From Sphingobacterium composti (GTDB lineage Bacteria > Bacteroidota > Bacteroidia > Sphingobacteriales > Sphingobacteriaceae): 44,022 nucleotides of DNA. The stretch lies in contig NZ_WUQZ01000006.1 of assembly GCF_009829075.1 (NCBI RefSeq), positions 1 to 44,022 of the forward strand, written 5' to 3'. Every line of letters begins with the position of its first letter. The stretch's first letter is position 1. Below, piece by piece: positions 27,478 to 34,613 of the stretch. The notes beneath the pieces were generated by a model. It was not told where the DNA came from. It did no database searches and was given only the letters and a program-made list of their open reading frames with translations. A program made the translations under genes and the position numbers.

Positions 27478-28734
27478 ATGAAAACTAAATTTTCAGCCAT
27501 TATTATGGCATTTGTAGCCGTAGCGACATTTTTTGCTTCCTGCTCGAAAGATGAAAGTGTTCAATTGCCTGTAGTGGCTTTTGCAAACGGAATTCTTAAA
27601 CTTGATTTAAACAACCAGACTACTTTGAAATTGGTATCCACAGTTCCTTCAACAAGCGCACAAAATGTAGACTTTACTGTTGCTGGCGGTTTGGTAGAAG
27701 GTGTTGATTACACGCTTTCAGCAGATCAGTTTACGTTCGAGCAAGGAGCTACAGAAGCAACAGTGGTAGTTACTTTCTTGAAAGACTTAAGTGACGAAGC
27801 AGCTTTTGAAGTTAATCTTTCACCAATTAATTTTGGTACACTTGGATTGGCAAAAGCATCGTTATCATCTGACCTTAATGACGCTGTGTTATATACATTT
27901 GATAAGTCAAATTATATTATGACAGCTTCTGTAGATGTAACTTTCCAATTGAGCAAAATCACAGGATCGTACACAGCAGAACAAGATTTGTCTTTCGAAG
28001 TGGAAGTTGACCCATCATCGACAGCAGTAGAAGGTGTGCATTTTGAATTCGCAGGTAGCAAAGTAATTACTGTTGCTAGCGGTCAGAATAAAGGAACAAT
28101 TAAATTGAACCTTATTAAACAAGAGAATAATAAGGATCAGGTAATTTTAAAATTAAAACAAGTTCCTTTCATCTTGAAACCAGGTAACTACGACAAAGCA
28201 AACATTGGTATTTTCGGAAACATCTACGATAAAATGATTGGTCAATGGGCATACAAAACTATGTCAAACCTTGAATGGTGGAAAATGAATGGTGGTTGGA
28301 CAGGTGATGATTTGGCTTTATTACCAACTAACAACACGCCTACAGATAAATTAACATTTGATCAAAATGGTATTACGGTATCAATGACAGGTGTTTTGAA
28401 AAATTATTTCAAAACTTCCACATTGGTAACTTTAGGCGAGGCAACTGAGGTACTTCAAGAAGTAGCAAGTTTCCCGCCTGCAAGAGTTCAAATGTTATTG
28501 GTAAAATCATTAGTAAACGTAAACTTCTCTGCAACAACAACTACAGAACGCGAAGCTGAAGTTGGTTTCAGAGTGTTCACAAATACGGATGGAGAAGAAA
28601 TTTTAGAAGTTACGATCCGTGACTACGAACCTACAGATTTTTTGCAAAATACGTATGCTATGTATAAGACTTTTGGTGATACTCCAGTGTTAAAAACAAT
28701 GCCTTTACGTTACCACTTTACAAAAGTTAAGTAA
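27478..28734 (+). CDS. Surface lipoprotein with Calx-beta-like domains
   Basis: A 418-residue lipoprotein. Its signal peptide ends FFASC, and the mature chain starts Cys-Ser-Lys-Asp-Glu, which fits the lipoprotein export signal described for surface lipoproteins of Bacteroidota. Two beta-sandwich repeats of Calx-beta type can be seen at about residues 30-110 (with EGVDYTLSADQFTFEQGATEA) and 135-225 (with AVEGVHFEFAGSK and VASGQNKGTIKL). A separate C-terminal domain (about 255-418) is rich in Trp, Tyr and Thr. It may resemble DUF4929-type proteins encoded beside SusCD pairs. It is the last gene of the operon, so a binding role for the imported substrate is inferred. Confidence 0.78.
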   Translation: MKTKFSAIIMAFVAVATFFASCSKDESVQLPVVAFANGILKLDLNNQTTLKLVSTVPSTSAQNVDFTVAGGLVEGVDYTLSADQFTFEQGATEATVVVTFLKDLSDEAAFEVNLSPINFGTLGLAKASLSSDLNDAVLYTFDKSNYIMTASVDVTFQLSKITGSYTAEQDLSFEVEVDPSSTAVEGVHFEFAGSKVITVASGQNKGTIKLNLIKQENNKDQVILKLKQVPFILKPGNYDKANIGIFGNIYDKMIGQWAYKTMSNLEWWKMNGGWTGDDLALLPTNNTPTDKLTFDQNGITVSMTGVLKNYFKTSTLVTLGEATEVLQEVASFPPARVQMLLVKSLVNVNFSATTTTEREAEVGFRVFTNTDGEEILEVTIRDYEPTDFLQNTYAMYKTFGDTPVLKTMPLRYHFTKVK

Positions 28735-28753
28735 TCAGTATAATTATTTGATT

Positions 28754-28789
28754 CAAATGGCAAATGGAATTGATTCCGTTTGCCATTTG
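28754..28789 (+). terminator. Terminator of the six-gene protease-SusCD operon
   Basis: A 16-bp stem (CAAATGGCAAA paired with TTTGCCATTTG, extended inward by five pairs with one G-T wobble) and a 4-nt loop, 20 nt after the last stop codon, followed by an AT-rich tract. Confidence 0.8.
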
Positions 28790-28944
28790 TATTATAAATA
28801 ATTGGTTTTTTAATTATTGTATAAAGTTCAATTACCAATTTATTTTTATATTTCTTTCTGCGACTGCTAAGTGTTTCTTTATACGAAAATTCAAATTGTA
28901 GTTTGATGCCTACATGCTACTTTTTATCATATAATTATAATACA

Positions 28945-28952
28945 TACTTTTG
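28945..28952 (+). promoter_or_regulatory. Candidate -7 promoter element of the orphan lipoprotein gene
   Basis: TACTTTTG, an exact match to TAnnTTTG, 24 nt before the ATG at 28976. Upstream is T-rich but has no clear TTTG at 18-20 bp. With the terminator at 28754 it suggests an independent transcript. Confidence 0.45.
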
Positions 28953-28975
28953 TTATATTAATTCAATATTAAATT

Positions 28976-29446
28976 ATGAAATTTATAACGAAAATATTTG
29001 CCCTTTTTTTGTTTGTGTTGTTTGCTGCTGCATGTAGTGACGATAATGAAAAGTATGTTACAGAATCTCAGGCTAAAACTAAAATAAGTAATGATTTAGA
29101 TGGTACATCTTGGAAAGTCAAAAGTTACTCTGAAATTTTGAGAAATGAAAAAGGAGAAAAAACAGGAGAAGTAGTACTTAAAGTACAAGATTCACCTATT
29201 ACTGGTGTAATATTTCAGGGTGGATTAATTGAAATTTTAGGACAATATAAAGGTAATTATGCATATAATGTCACAAGTGTAACTTGGGGGTATGAGCAAT
29301 TTCCTGATCCACATATACTAACTCTTAAAACGAACTTTGCTCATTATTATATAATGAACCTAAATCATGCATACACGCAATTTTCTGCAGATATGAAACT
29401 TAAATCAGATAATAAAACTTATAATATGAGTTTTACAAAAGAATAG
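28976..29446 (+). CDS. Surface lipoprotein of unknown function
   Basis: A 156-residue lipoprotein precursor. The signal peptide is short and hydrophobic (IFALFLFVLFAAAC), and the mature chain begins Cys-Ser-Asp-Asp-Asn-Glu, a very good match to the acidic export signal that sends lipoproteins to the cell surface in Bacteroidota. The mature part (about 135 residues) alternates Trp/Tyr with polar residues and looks mostly beta, perhaps a small lipocalin-like barrel. No family was recognised. It lies after the operon's terminator and has its own -7 element, so it is probably transcribed alone. It converges on the LuxE-like gene. Confidence 0.75.
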   Translation: MKFITKIFALFLFVLFAAACSDDNEKYVTESQAKTKISNDLDGTSWKVKSYSEILRNEKGEKTGEVVLKVQDSPITGVIFQGGLIEILGQYKGNYAYNVTSVTWGYEQFPDPHILTLKTNFAHYYIMNLNHAYTQFSADMKLKSDNKTYNMSFTKE

Positions 29447-29473
29447 TTTATCTTAATTAATTTATTAAGGATG

Positions 29474-29501
29474 AGCTGATTGTGTTTTTTGTCAATCAGC
29501 T
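29474..29501. terminator. Hairpin terminator between convergent genes
   Basis: A 9-bp perfect stem (AGCTGATTG / CAATCAGCT) with a T-rich 10-nt loop, lying between the end of the orphan lipoprotein gene and the stop codon of the LuxE-like gene. On the plus strand it is followed by TTTATTG, so it mainly serves the lipoprotein gene. Confidence 0.6.
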
Positions 29502-30482
29502 TTATTGTATTAATAGATTACAACCTCGTATATCTGCATTATCAAACCTACCTAATATTTCAAAAGACTGATCTATATGTATTTTACCTAAATCCTGCGT
29601 TGCGATAAATGCGCAAGAATGTATATTGGCTAAATCGATAATGTTTATGGCTCCTGTATTACTATTTTGAAGTAATGATAATGGATCATTTGTGTCTCTA
29701 ATTAGTATTTTCATCCAATTAGGAGAATTAAAAAGTCCTTGACCTTTAGAATAACCTTGTGATAATAATTCCGTCATACCATATTCGGAATGAATAGTTG
29801 CTACACCAAAGCCATTACATAGAATTTGATGTAATTCTTCGCGAATCATTTCTTTACGTTTTCCTTTCATACCTCCTGTTTCCATGACTATTAATTCAGG
29901 AAAATCGATTTTATATTTTTCTGCAAAATCCAAAAGAGCATAAGTAACACCTATTAATATCGTTTTTGTCCTTTTATTTTGCAATTGTTGCAAAGTCATA
30001 AATAAATCGTTGTGGTTGTATAGAAAGTAATTACTTTCGGAATGTTGTGATGATTTGATTAAATCATCTACCATATAGATCAAAGAAGAACCTTCTCGTT
30101 CAAGATAAGAAGGTAGAAGTGCTAAGAATGCAATATCTTCTATATCTCCATAAAATTGTTTAAAAGCTTTACGAAAGCTCATTTCATACCAACCCAAGTC
30201 GAAAACATGATGTTCACTATTAGTCATTCCTGTAGTTCCAGAACTTGAGAAGGTAATTTGAGGTTTACATTCTACTGTCGCGACACGTTGTGTTTTAAAG
30301 AACTGTATAGGTAAAAATGGAATTTGGGTATAATGAATGATAGTGGAAGTATTAATATGTAGGTTTTGTACATATTGCTGATATACTTTATTGTTTTCAA
30401 ATTGATATTTGAAAATTTCTAAAGCCATTTGGTTGAATTCATCTTCATTCTTAATAGAAAAAACGTTTTCTTTAGCTATCAT
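29502..30482 (-). CDS. LuxE-like acyl-protein synthetase/acyltransferase
   Basis: A 326-residue protein of the ANL adenylate-forming group, closest by motif to LuxE acyl-protein synthetases. The phosphate-binding SSSGTTGMTNS loop starts at about residue 79, METGGMKGKRKE comes later, and HSEYGMTELLSQ corresponds to the conserved adenylate region. LuxE activates a fatty acid with ATP and holds it as a thioester. There are no luxC/luxD genes here, so the natural acyl substrate is unknown and luminescence is not implied. The gene is separated from the upstream galactose operon by a terminator that overlaps its apparent promoter. Confidence 0.75.
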   Translation of the reverse strand: MIAKENVFSIKNEDEFNQMALEIFKYQFENNKVYQQYVQNLHINTSTIIHYTQIPFLPIQFFKTQRVATVECKPQITFSSSGTTGMTNSEHHVFDLGWYEMSFRKAFKQFYGDIEDIAFLALLPSYLEREGSSLIYMVDDLIKSSQHSESNYFLYNHNDLFMTLQQLQNKRTKTILIGVTYALLDFAEKYKIDFPELIVMETGGMKGKRKEMIREELHQILCNGFGVATIHSEYGMTELLSQGYSKGQGLFNSPNWMKILIRDTNDPLSLLQNSNTGAINIIDLANIHSCAFIATQDLGKIHIDQSFEILGRFDNADIRGCNLLIQ

Positions 30483-30487
30483 GTATG

Positions 30488-30517
30488 CAAATATACATAT
30501 AAAAAAAGCGTCTCAAA
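30488..30517 (-). promoter_or_regulatory. Promoter of the LuxE-like gene, overlapping the upstream terminator
   Basis: On the minus strand TTTG, an 18-bp spacer and TATATTTG match the Bacteroidota consensus. The -7 element ends only 5 bp before the ATG at 30482, so the transcript may start at or very near the A of that codon. The -33 TTTG falls inside the terminator hairpin of the gal operon. Confidence 0.55.
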
Positions 30518-30532
30518 TTTTTGAGACGCTTC
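30500..30532 (-). terminator. Rho-independent terminator of the galactose operon
   Basis: On the minus strand AAGCGTCTCAAA pairs with TTTGAGACGCTT and is followed directly by a run of T. It lies about 35 nt after the symporter stop codon. Confidence 0.88.
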
Positions 30533-30563
30533 CAATCGTTTTATTTATGTTATAGTAATAGGC

Positions 30564-32240
30564 TTACCAGAAAGCAATATACAATGCTGCTGTTAATCCG
30601 ATAATTAATAGTGATAAAACTAAAAATGTTGGAGTCATTCTAAACATTCTTGTGTCTATTTCTAAGCCCTTAGGAACTACACCTTTTGCATTTTCATATA
30701 AACTTATTATAACCATACCAATCACACAGAATAGGAAAACTAAGGTCATCCTATCCATAAAAGGAATTTCATAAACTCCTTGCGCATTTGGAATAGCGAA
30801 GTTGATTACCGATAAAAATTCTAAATCCATTAATTGACCAGAGAATTTCAATAAGACAGAGAATACAAAACCACCAATTGTTGCAAATAATGCTGCATTT
30901 GAAGTTGTTTTTTTCCAAAAGAATCCTAAGATAAACATGGCAAAAATACCTGGTGATACAAATCCTGTATATTCCTGTATATATTGGAAACCTTGTTTAC
31001 CTTCGCCCATTAATGCATTACCTACAACTAGAGCAAGTATGGTTCCTAATAACATGGAAACTACAACAGAAATTTTTCCTACATTTACTAATTTGGTTTC
31101 GCTAGCTTCTTTATTTATAGCCTTTTTATAAATATCTAACGTAAAAATTGTAGCGATACTATTTGCTTTACCCGCTAATGAAGCCACTATTGCTGCTGTT
31201 AGTGCTGCAAATGATAAACCTTTAAGACCTGTAGGTAACAAAGTGAGTAATGCTGAGTACGCCTTATTTGGATCTGTTGTTCCACTACTAGTTAATAGTA
31301 AATCAGGATGTATAGCGCCCATATCATTTTTGATAATATAGTATACTGCAATACCAGGGATAACAACGATTAGAGGCATTAACATTTTTAAGAATGCTGC
31401 AAACAATAAACCATTACGCGCTGTATCTAATGATGCACCGAGTGCGCGTTGTGTAATGTATTGATTACATCCCCAATAACTTAAATTCGCAATCCATAAA
31501 CCACCAATTAATACACTGATACCAGGTAGATCCATATAACCATCTTTGTCAGTTGTAAAAATCATATCAAAGTGTTCTGAGGCACCAGATTGTAAGTTTG
31601 TTAATCCTTTGAAAAATCCTTGACCTTCTGAAACGATATCCAAAGCAATATAAGTAGCTACGAAACCTCCTATTACTAATACTAATACTTGAATTACGTC
31701 AGTGTAACCAATCACTTTCATACCACCTAGTGTAATGACAATAGCAAAAATCGACAGTAATATTATACATGTGCTGACATCTATACCTGATATTCCCGCA
31801 ATAGCTACTGCCCCCAAGAATAGAATGGACATCAAATTCACTACGATATAAAGCATCAACCAAAATACAGCCATAATCATTGCTACCGTACCATTATAGC
31901 GTTGATGTAAAAACTGAGGCATGGTAAATATCTTATTTTTAAGATATACAGGCATAAAGAATATGGCAACAACAATCAGCGTAACAGCAGCCATCCACTC
32001 GTAGGCGGCAATAGCAAGTCCTACGGTATATCCAGATCCACTCATTCCGATAAATTGCTCAGCAGAAATGTTAGAAGCAATCAAAGAGGCTCCAATAGCC
32101 CACCATGTTAATGAACCTTCAGCTAAAAAATAGTCTTTTGAATCTTGTACAGCGGATTTTTTCTTATAATAAATATATAATCCATATCCCGCTACAATAA
32201 TAAAGTAGACGAAAAATACAATGTAATCTTGAATTTGCAT
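30564..32240 (-). CDS. Sodium/sugar symporter of the SSS family (vSGLT-like), probable galactose importer
   Basis: A 558-residue inner-membrane transporter with about 14 helices, strikingly like the Vibrio galactose transporter vSGLT. Sugar-contact residues match: Gln62 and Glu81 (vSGLT Gln69, Glu88), Asn252, the gating Tyr255 and Lys285 (vSGLT Asn260, Tyr263, Lys294). At the sodium site the adjacent Ser-Ser pair of vSGLT reads Ala353-Ser354, so one ligand side chain is lost while the other is kept. It follows galK by 34 bp, in a galT-galK-symporter operon that supports galactose as substrate. A good terminator follows the gene. Confidence 0.93.
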   Translation of the reverse strand: MQIQDYIVFFVYFIIVAGYGLYIYYKKKSAVQDSKDYFLAEGSLTWWAIGASLIASNISAEQFIGMSGSGYTVGLAIAAYEWMAAVTLIVVAIFFMPVYLKNKIFTMPQFLHQRYNGTVAMIMAVFWLMLYIVVNLMSILFLGAVAIAGISGIDVSTCIILLSIFAIVITLGGMKVIGYTDVIQVLVLVIGGFVATYIALDIVSEGQGFFKGLTNLQSGASEHFDMIFTTDKDGYMDLPGISVLIGGLWIANLSYWGCNQYITQRALGASLDTARNGLLFAAFLKMLMPLIVVIPGIAVYYIIKNDMGAIHPDLLLTSSGTTDPNKAYSALLTLLPTGLKGLSFAALTAAIVASLAGKANSIATIFTLDIYKKAINKEASETKLVNVGKISVVVSMLLGTILALVVGNALMGEGKQGFQYIQEYTGFVSPGIFAMFILGFFWKKTTSNAALFATIGGFVFSVLLKFSGQLMDLEFLSVINFAIPNAQGVYEIPFMDRMTLVFLFCVIGMVIISLYENAKGVVPKGLEIDTRMFRMTPTFLVLSLLIIGLTAALYIAFW

Positions 32241-32274
32241 AATTTGTTTTATTGGTTATAAATGTTTAGGGTGA

Positions 32275-33432
32275 TTAATAAATCTCATGTGTTCCATTTG
32301 AAATAGAAACCTCAATTGGAATTAAATTTAAACTAAATTTGTTAAAATACAAATCTGTTAATTTTTCTATTACAGCTTTGCTTTTTCCTTTTTGTACTAT
32401 ATTAATCGTACATCCTCCAAAACCTCCGCCCATCATGCGTGCGCCAGCTACTTCGGGATATGTTGAAACTGTATCAACAAGAAAATCTAATTCTTCACAA
32501 CTAACTTCATACTCCTTGCTTAAAGCCCAATGTGCTTGATATAACAATTTCCCCAAAGTTGTTATATTGTTGGCTTTCAGGGCTTCAGTAGCTTTCAAAA
32601 GTCGTTCGTTTTCTTGTATAACAAATCTTGCTTTTTGGTAGTATTCTTCATTTACAGGTTTTACTAATTCATCCAGTTGTGCTAGTGTAACATCTCGTAA
32701 TGAATCAACCTCGTCATATTTTTCTTTAACAAGTGCTACTGCTGCTTCACACGATTCGCGTCTTTTATTGTATGCTGATGAGGCTAATGAATGTTTTACA
32801 TTGGTATTTAGAAGTAAGATTTCATAACCTTCTAATTGAATAGGAATATATTCATACTCCAAACTTCGACAATCAAGTTTTATTAAGCTATTGTCTTGGC
32901 CAAAAACTGAAGCAAATTGATCCATAATACCACAACGTACTCCTACAGCTTCATGCTCTGTTTGTTGACCAATTTTTGCAATGTCTAATTTACTTAAATT
33001 AAGATTGAACAATTTACCTAGCGAGAAGGATGTGGCACAAGTTAAAGCTGCTGAAGATGATAAACCAGATCCCAATGGAACATCGCCCACTACCACTAAG
33101 TTGTATCCTTTAATGGCATCTGTTTGTTTAGAAAGAATACGTGTTACACCCAAAATATAATTTGTCCACAATTCTTTTCCAAAAATTAATGATGTTGTGT
33201 CGGTAGTGTATTTCTCATTGTAATCAATTGAAAATAGTTCAATTTGATCATCTTCACGTGCTGAAAGACCAATGTATACACCTTTATCAATTGCTGCTGG
33301 GAGAACAAAACCATTATTATAATCCGTATGCTCACCAATAACATTTATTCTTCCTGGTGACTTTGCTATAATTTGTGGATCACTATTAAAGACTTGTAGA
33401 AATGTGTCTTTAATTTGTTTAACTAAACTCAT
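32275..33432 (-). CDS. galK: Galactokinase
   Basis: Phosphorylates alpha-D-galactose with ATP to galactose 1-phosphate, the entry step of the Leloir pathway. The 385-residue protein has the galactokinase signature GRINVIGEHTDYNNG (residues 27-41), the GHMP-kinase ATP loop PLGSGLSSSAAL, the catalytic-Asp segment RCGIMDQFASVFG and the C-terminal MMGGGFGGCTI motif. It is cytoplasmic. Its ATG is 3 bp after the galT stop, and the symporter gene follows after 34 bp. Confidence 0.97.
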   Translation of the reverse strand: MSLVKQIKDTFLQVFNSDPQIIAKSPGRINVIGEHTDYNNGFVLPAAIDKGVYIGLSAREDDQIELFSIDYNEKYTTDTTSLIFGKELWTNYILGVTRILSKQTDAIKGYNLVVVGDVPLGSGLSSSAALTCATSFSLGKLFNLNLSKLDIAKIGQQTEHEAVGVRCGIMDQFASVFGQDNSLIKLDCRSLEYEYIPIQLEGYEILLLNTNVKHSLASSAYNKRRESCEAAVALVKEKYDEVDSLRDVTLAQLDELVKPVNEEYYQKARFVIQENERLLKATEALKANNITTLGKLLYQAHWALSKEYEVSCEELDFLVDTVSTYPEVAGARMMGGGFGGCTINIVQKGKSKAVIEKLTDLYFNKFSLNLIPIEVSISNGTHEIY

Positions 33433-33435
33433 GAT

Positions 33436-34473
33436 TTATGCTTGTTTGTAGTGTACTGTGCTTTGTTTTTTGATTATATCTGCTGCTGTTTCGGGAGTGA
33501 TATCACGTTGTGGTCCTCCCAACATTTCATATCCTACCATAAATTTTTTTACGGAAGCTGAGCGTAAAAGAGGTGGATAGAAATGCATGTGCCAATGCCA
33601 TTCTGAATGGTCACCATCATTTACTGGAGATTGGTGCATACCACCAGAATAAGGAAATGAGGTACTGAATATATTGTCATATCGTATAGTTAATTCTTTT
33701 AGAGTTTTAGCTAAATCGTCTTTTTCTTCTGCTGTAAATTGCCCAATATGTTGTGTATGACGCTTACTTATAATTATGGTTTCAAATGGCCATGTAGCCC
33801 AATAAGGAACTAAAGCAACAAAATGGGGATTATTGATAATTATTCGCTCATTCAAACTCAATTCCAAATCAAGATATGCTTTTAGAAGAGAAATATTATT
33901 CTTTTCAAAATACTCCTTTTGTTTAGCTGTTTCTACTAATATTTCATTAGGTAATGAGCTTTGTGACCAGATCTGTCCATGAGGGTGAGGATTGCTACAC
34001 CCCATTATTGCGCCTTTGTTCTCGAATATTTGTATGTACTTAATCCATTCATTTTGAGATAAATCATTAAATTCTTTTTGCCATAGATCTACAACTTTCA
34101 AGATGGATTGTACATCCATTTCGGGCAATGTAAGATCATGTCTAGGAGAGAAGGTAATAACTTTACAAATACCTCTTTCTGCAGTGGCTTGTAATAAGTC
34201 AGAGTTATTGTATTCTCCTTTTTCTGTGTTTTCTAAGATAGCTGAAAAGTCATTAGTAAATACATATGTGTCCTCGTATGCTGGGTTTTCTGTTCCATCT
34301 GCTCTTTTGTTTGAAGGACACAAATAACATGTAGGGTCATACTGCGGACGATTATCAGCAGGCACATCCTCCACTTTACCTTGCCAAGGTCTATTATTTC
34401 TATGTGGCGATACTAACACTTTTTCACCCGTTAATATGTTAATACGGTGGTGAGGTTGATTAAGGTCTAACAT
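33436..34473 (-). CDS. galT: Galactose-1-phosphate uridylyltransferase (UDP-glucose type)
   Basis: Exchanges UMP between UDP-glucose and galactose 1-phosphate, giving UDP-galactose and glucose 1-phosphate. At 345 residues it is of the E. coli GalT class. The N-terminal zinc ligands appear as CYLC (Cys49, Cys52), and the active-site HPH triad is at residues 163-165 in SNPHPHGQIW, with catalytic His165. Downstream, YSGGMHQSP and HWHMHFYPPLLRS match the C-terminal half. It is the first gene of the galT-galK-symporter operon. No clear -7 element was found upstream, and the epimerase (galE) needed to complete the cycle is not in the window. Confidence 0.97.
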   Translation of the reverse strand: MLDLNQPHHRINILTGEKVLVSPHRNNRPWQGKVEDVPADNRPQYDPTCYLCPSNKRADGTENPAYEDTYVFTNDFSAILENTEKGEYNNSDLLQATAERGICKVITFSPRHDLTLPEMDVQSILKVVDLWQKEFNDLSQNEWIKYIQIFENKGAIMGCSNPHPHGQIWSQSSLPNEILVETAKQKEYFEKNNISLLKAYLDLELSLNERIIINNPHFVALVPYWATWPFETIIISKRHTQHIGQFTAEEKDDLAKTLKELTIRYDNIFSTSFPYSGGMHQSPVNDGDHSEWHWHMHFYPPLLRSASVKKFMVGYEMLGGPQRDITPETAADIIKKQSTVHYKQA

Positions 34474-34552
34474 GTGATAAGTTTATTGGTGGGGCAATTT
34501 AGCAAAAAACTTTTTCTTTTAATAAATAATTAATATTTTTTGTCTTTAATGT

Positions 34553-34587
34553 AAAAAGGGGCTTCTGGATACCAGAAACCCCTTTTA
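34553..34587 (-). terminator. Terminator of the TonB-dependent receptor gene
   Basis: On the minus strand a stem AAAAGGGG-TTCTGG class (15-nt arms with one A-C mismatch in each arm, 3-nt loop) is followed by a T-run. It begins about 27 nt after the receptor's stop codon and upstream of galT. Confidence 0.85.
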
Positions 34588-34613
34588 AGAGATAATATTT
34601 AGTGTGTGATATT

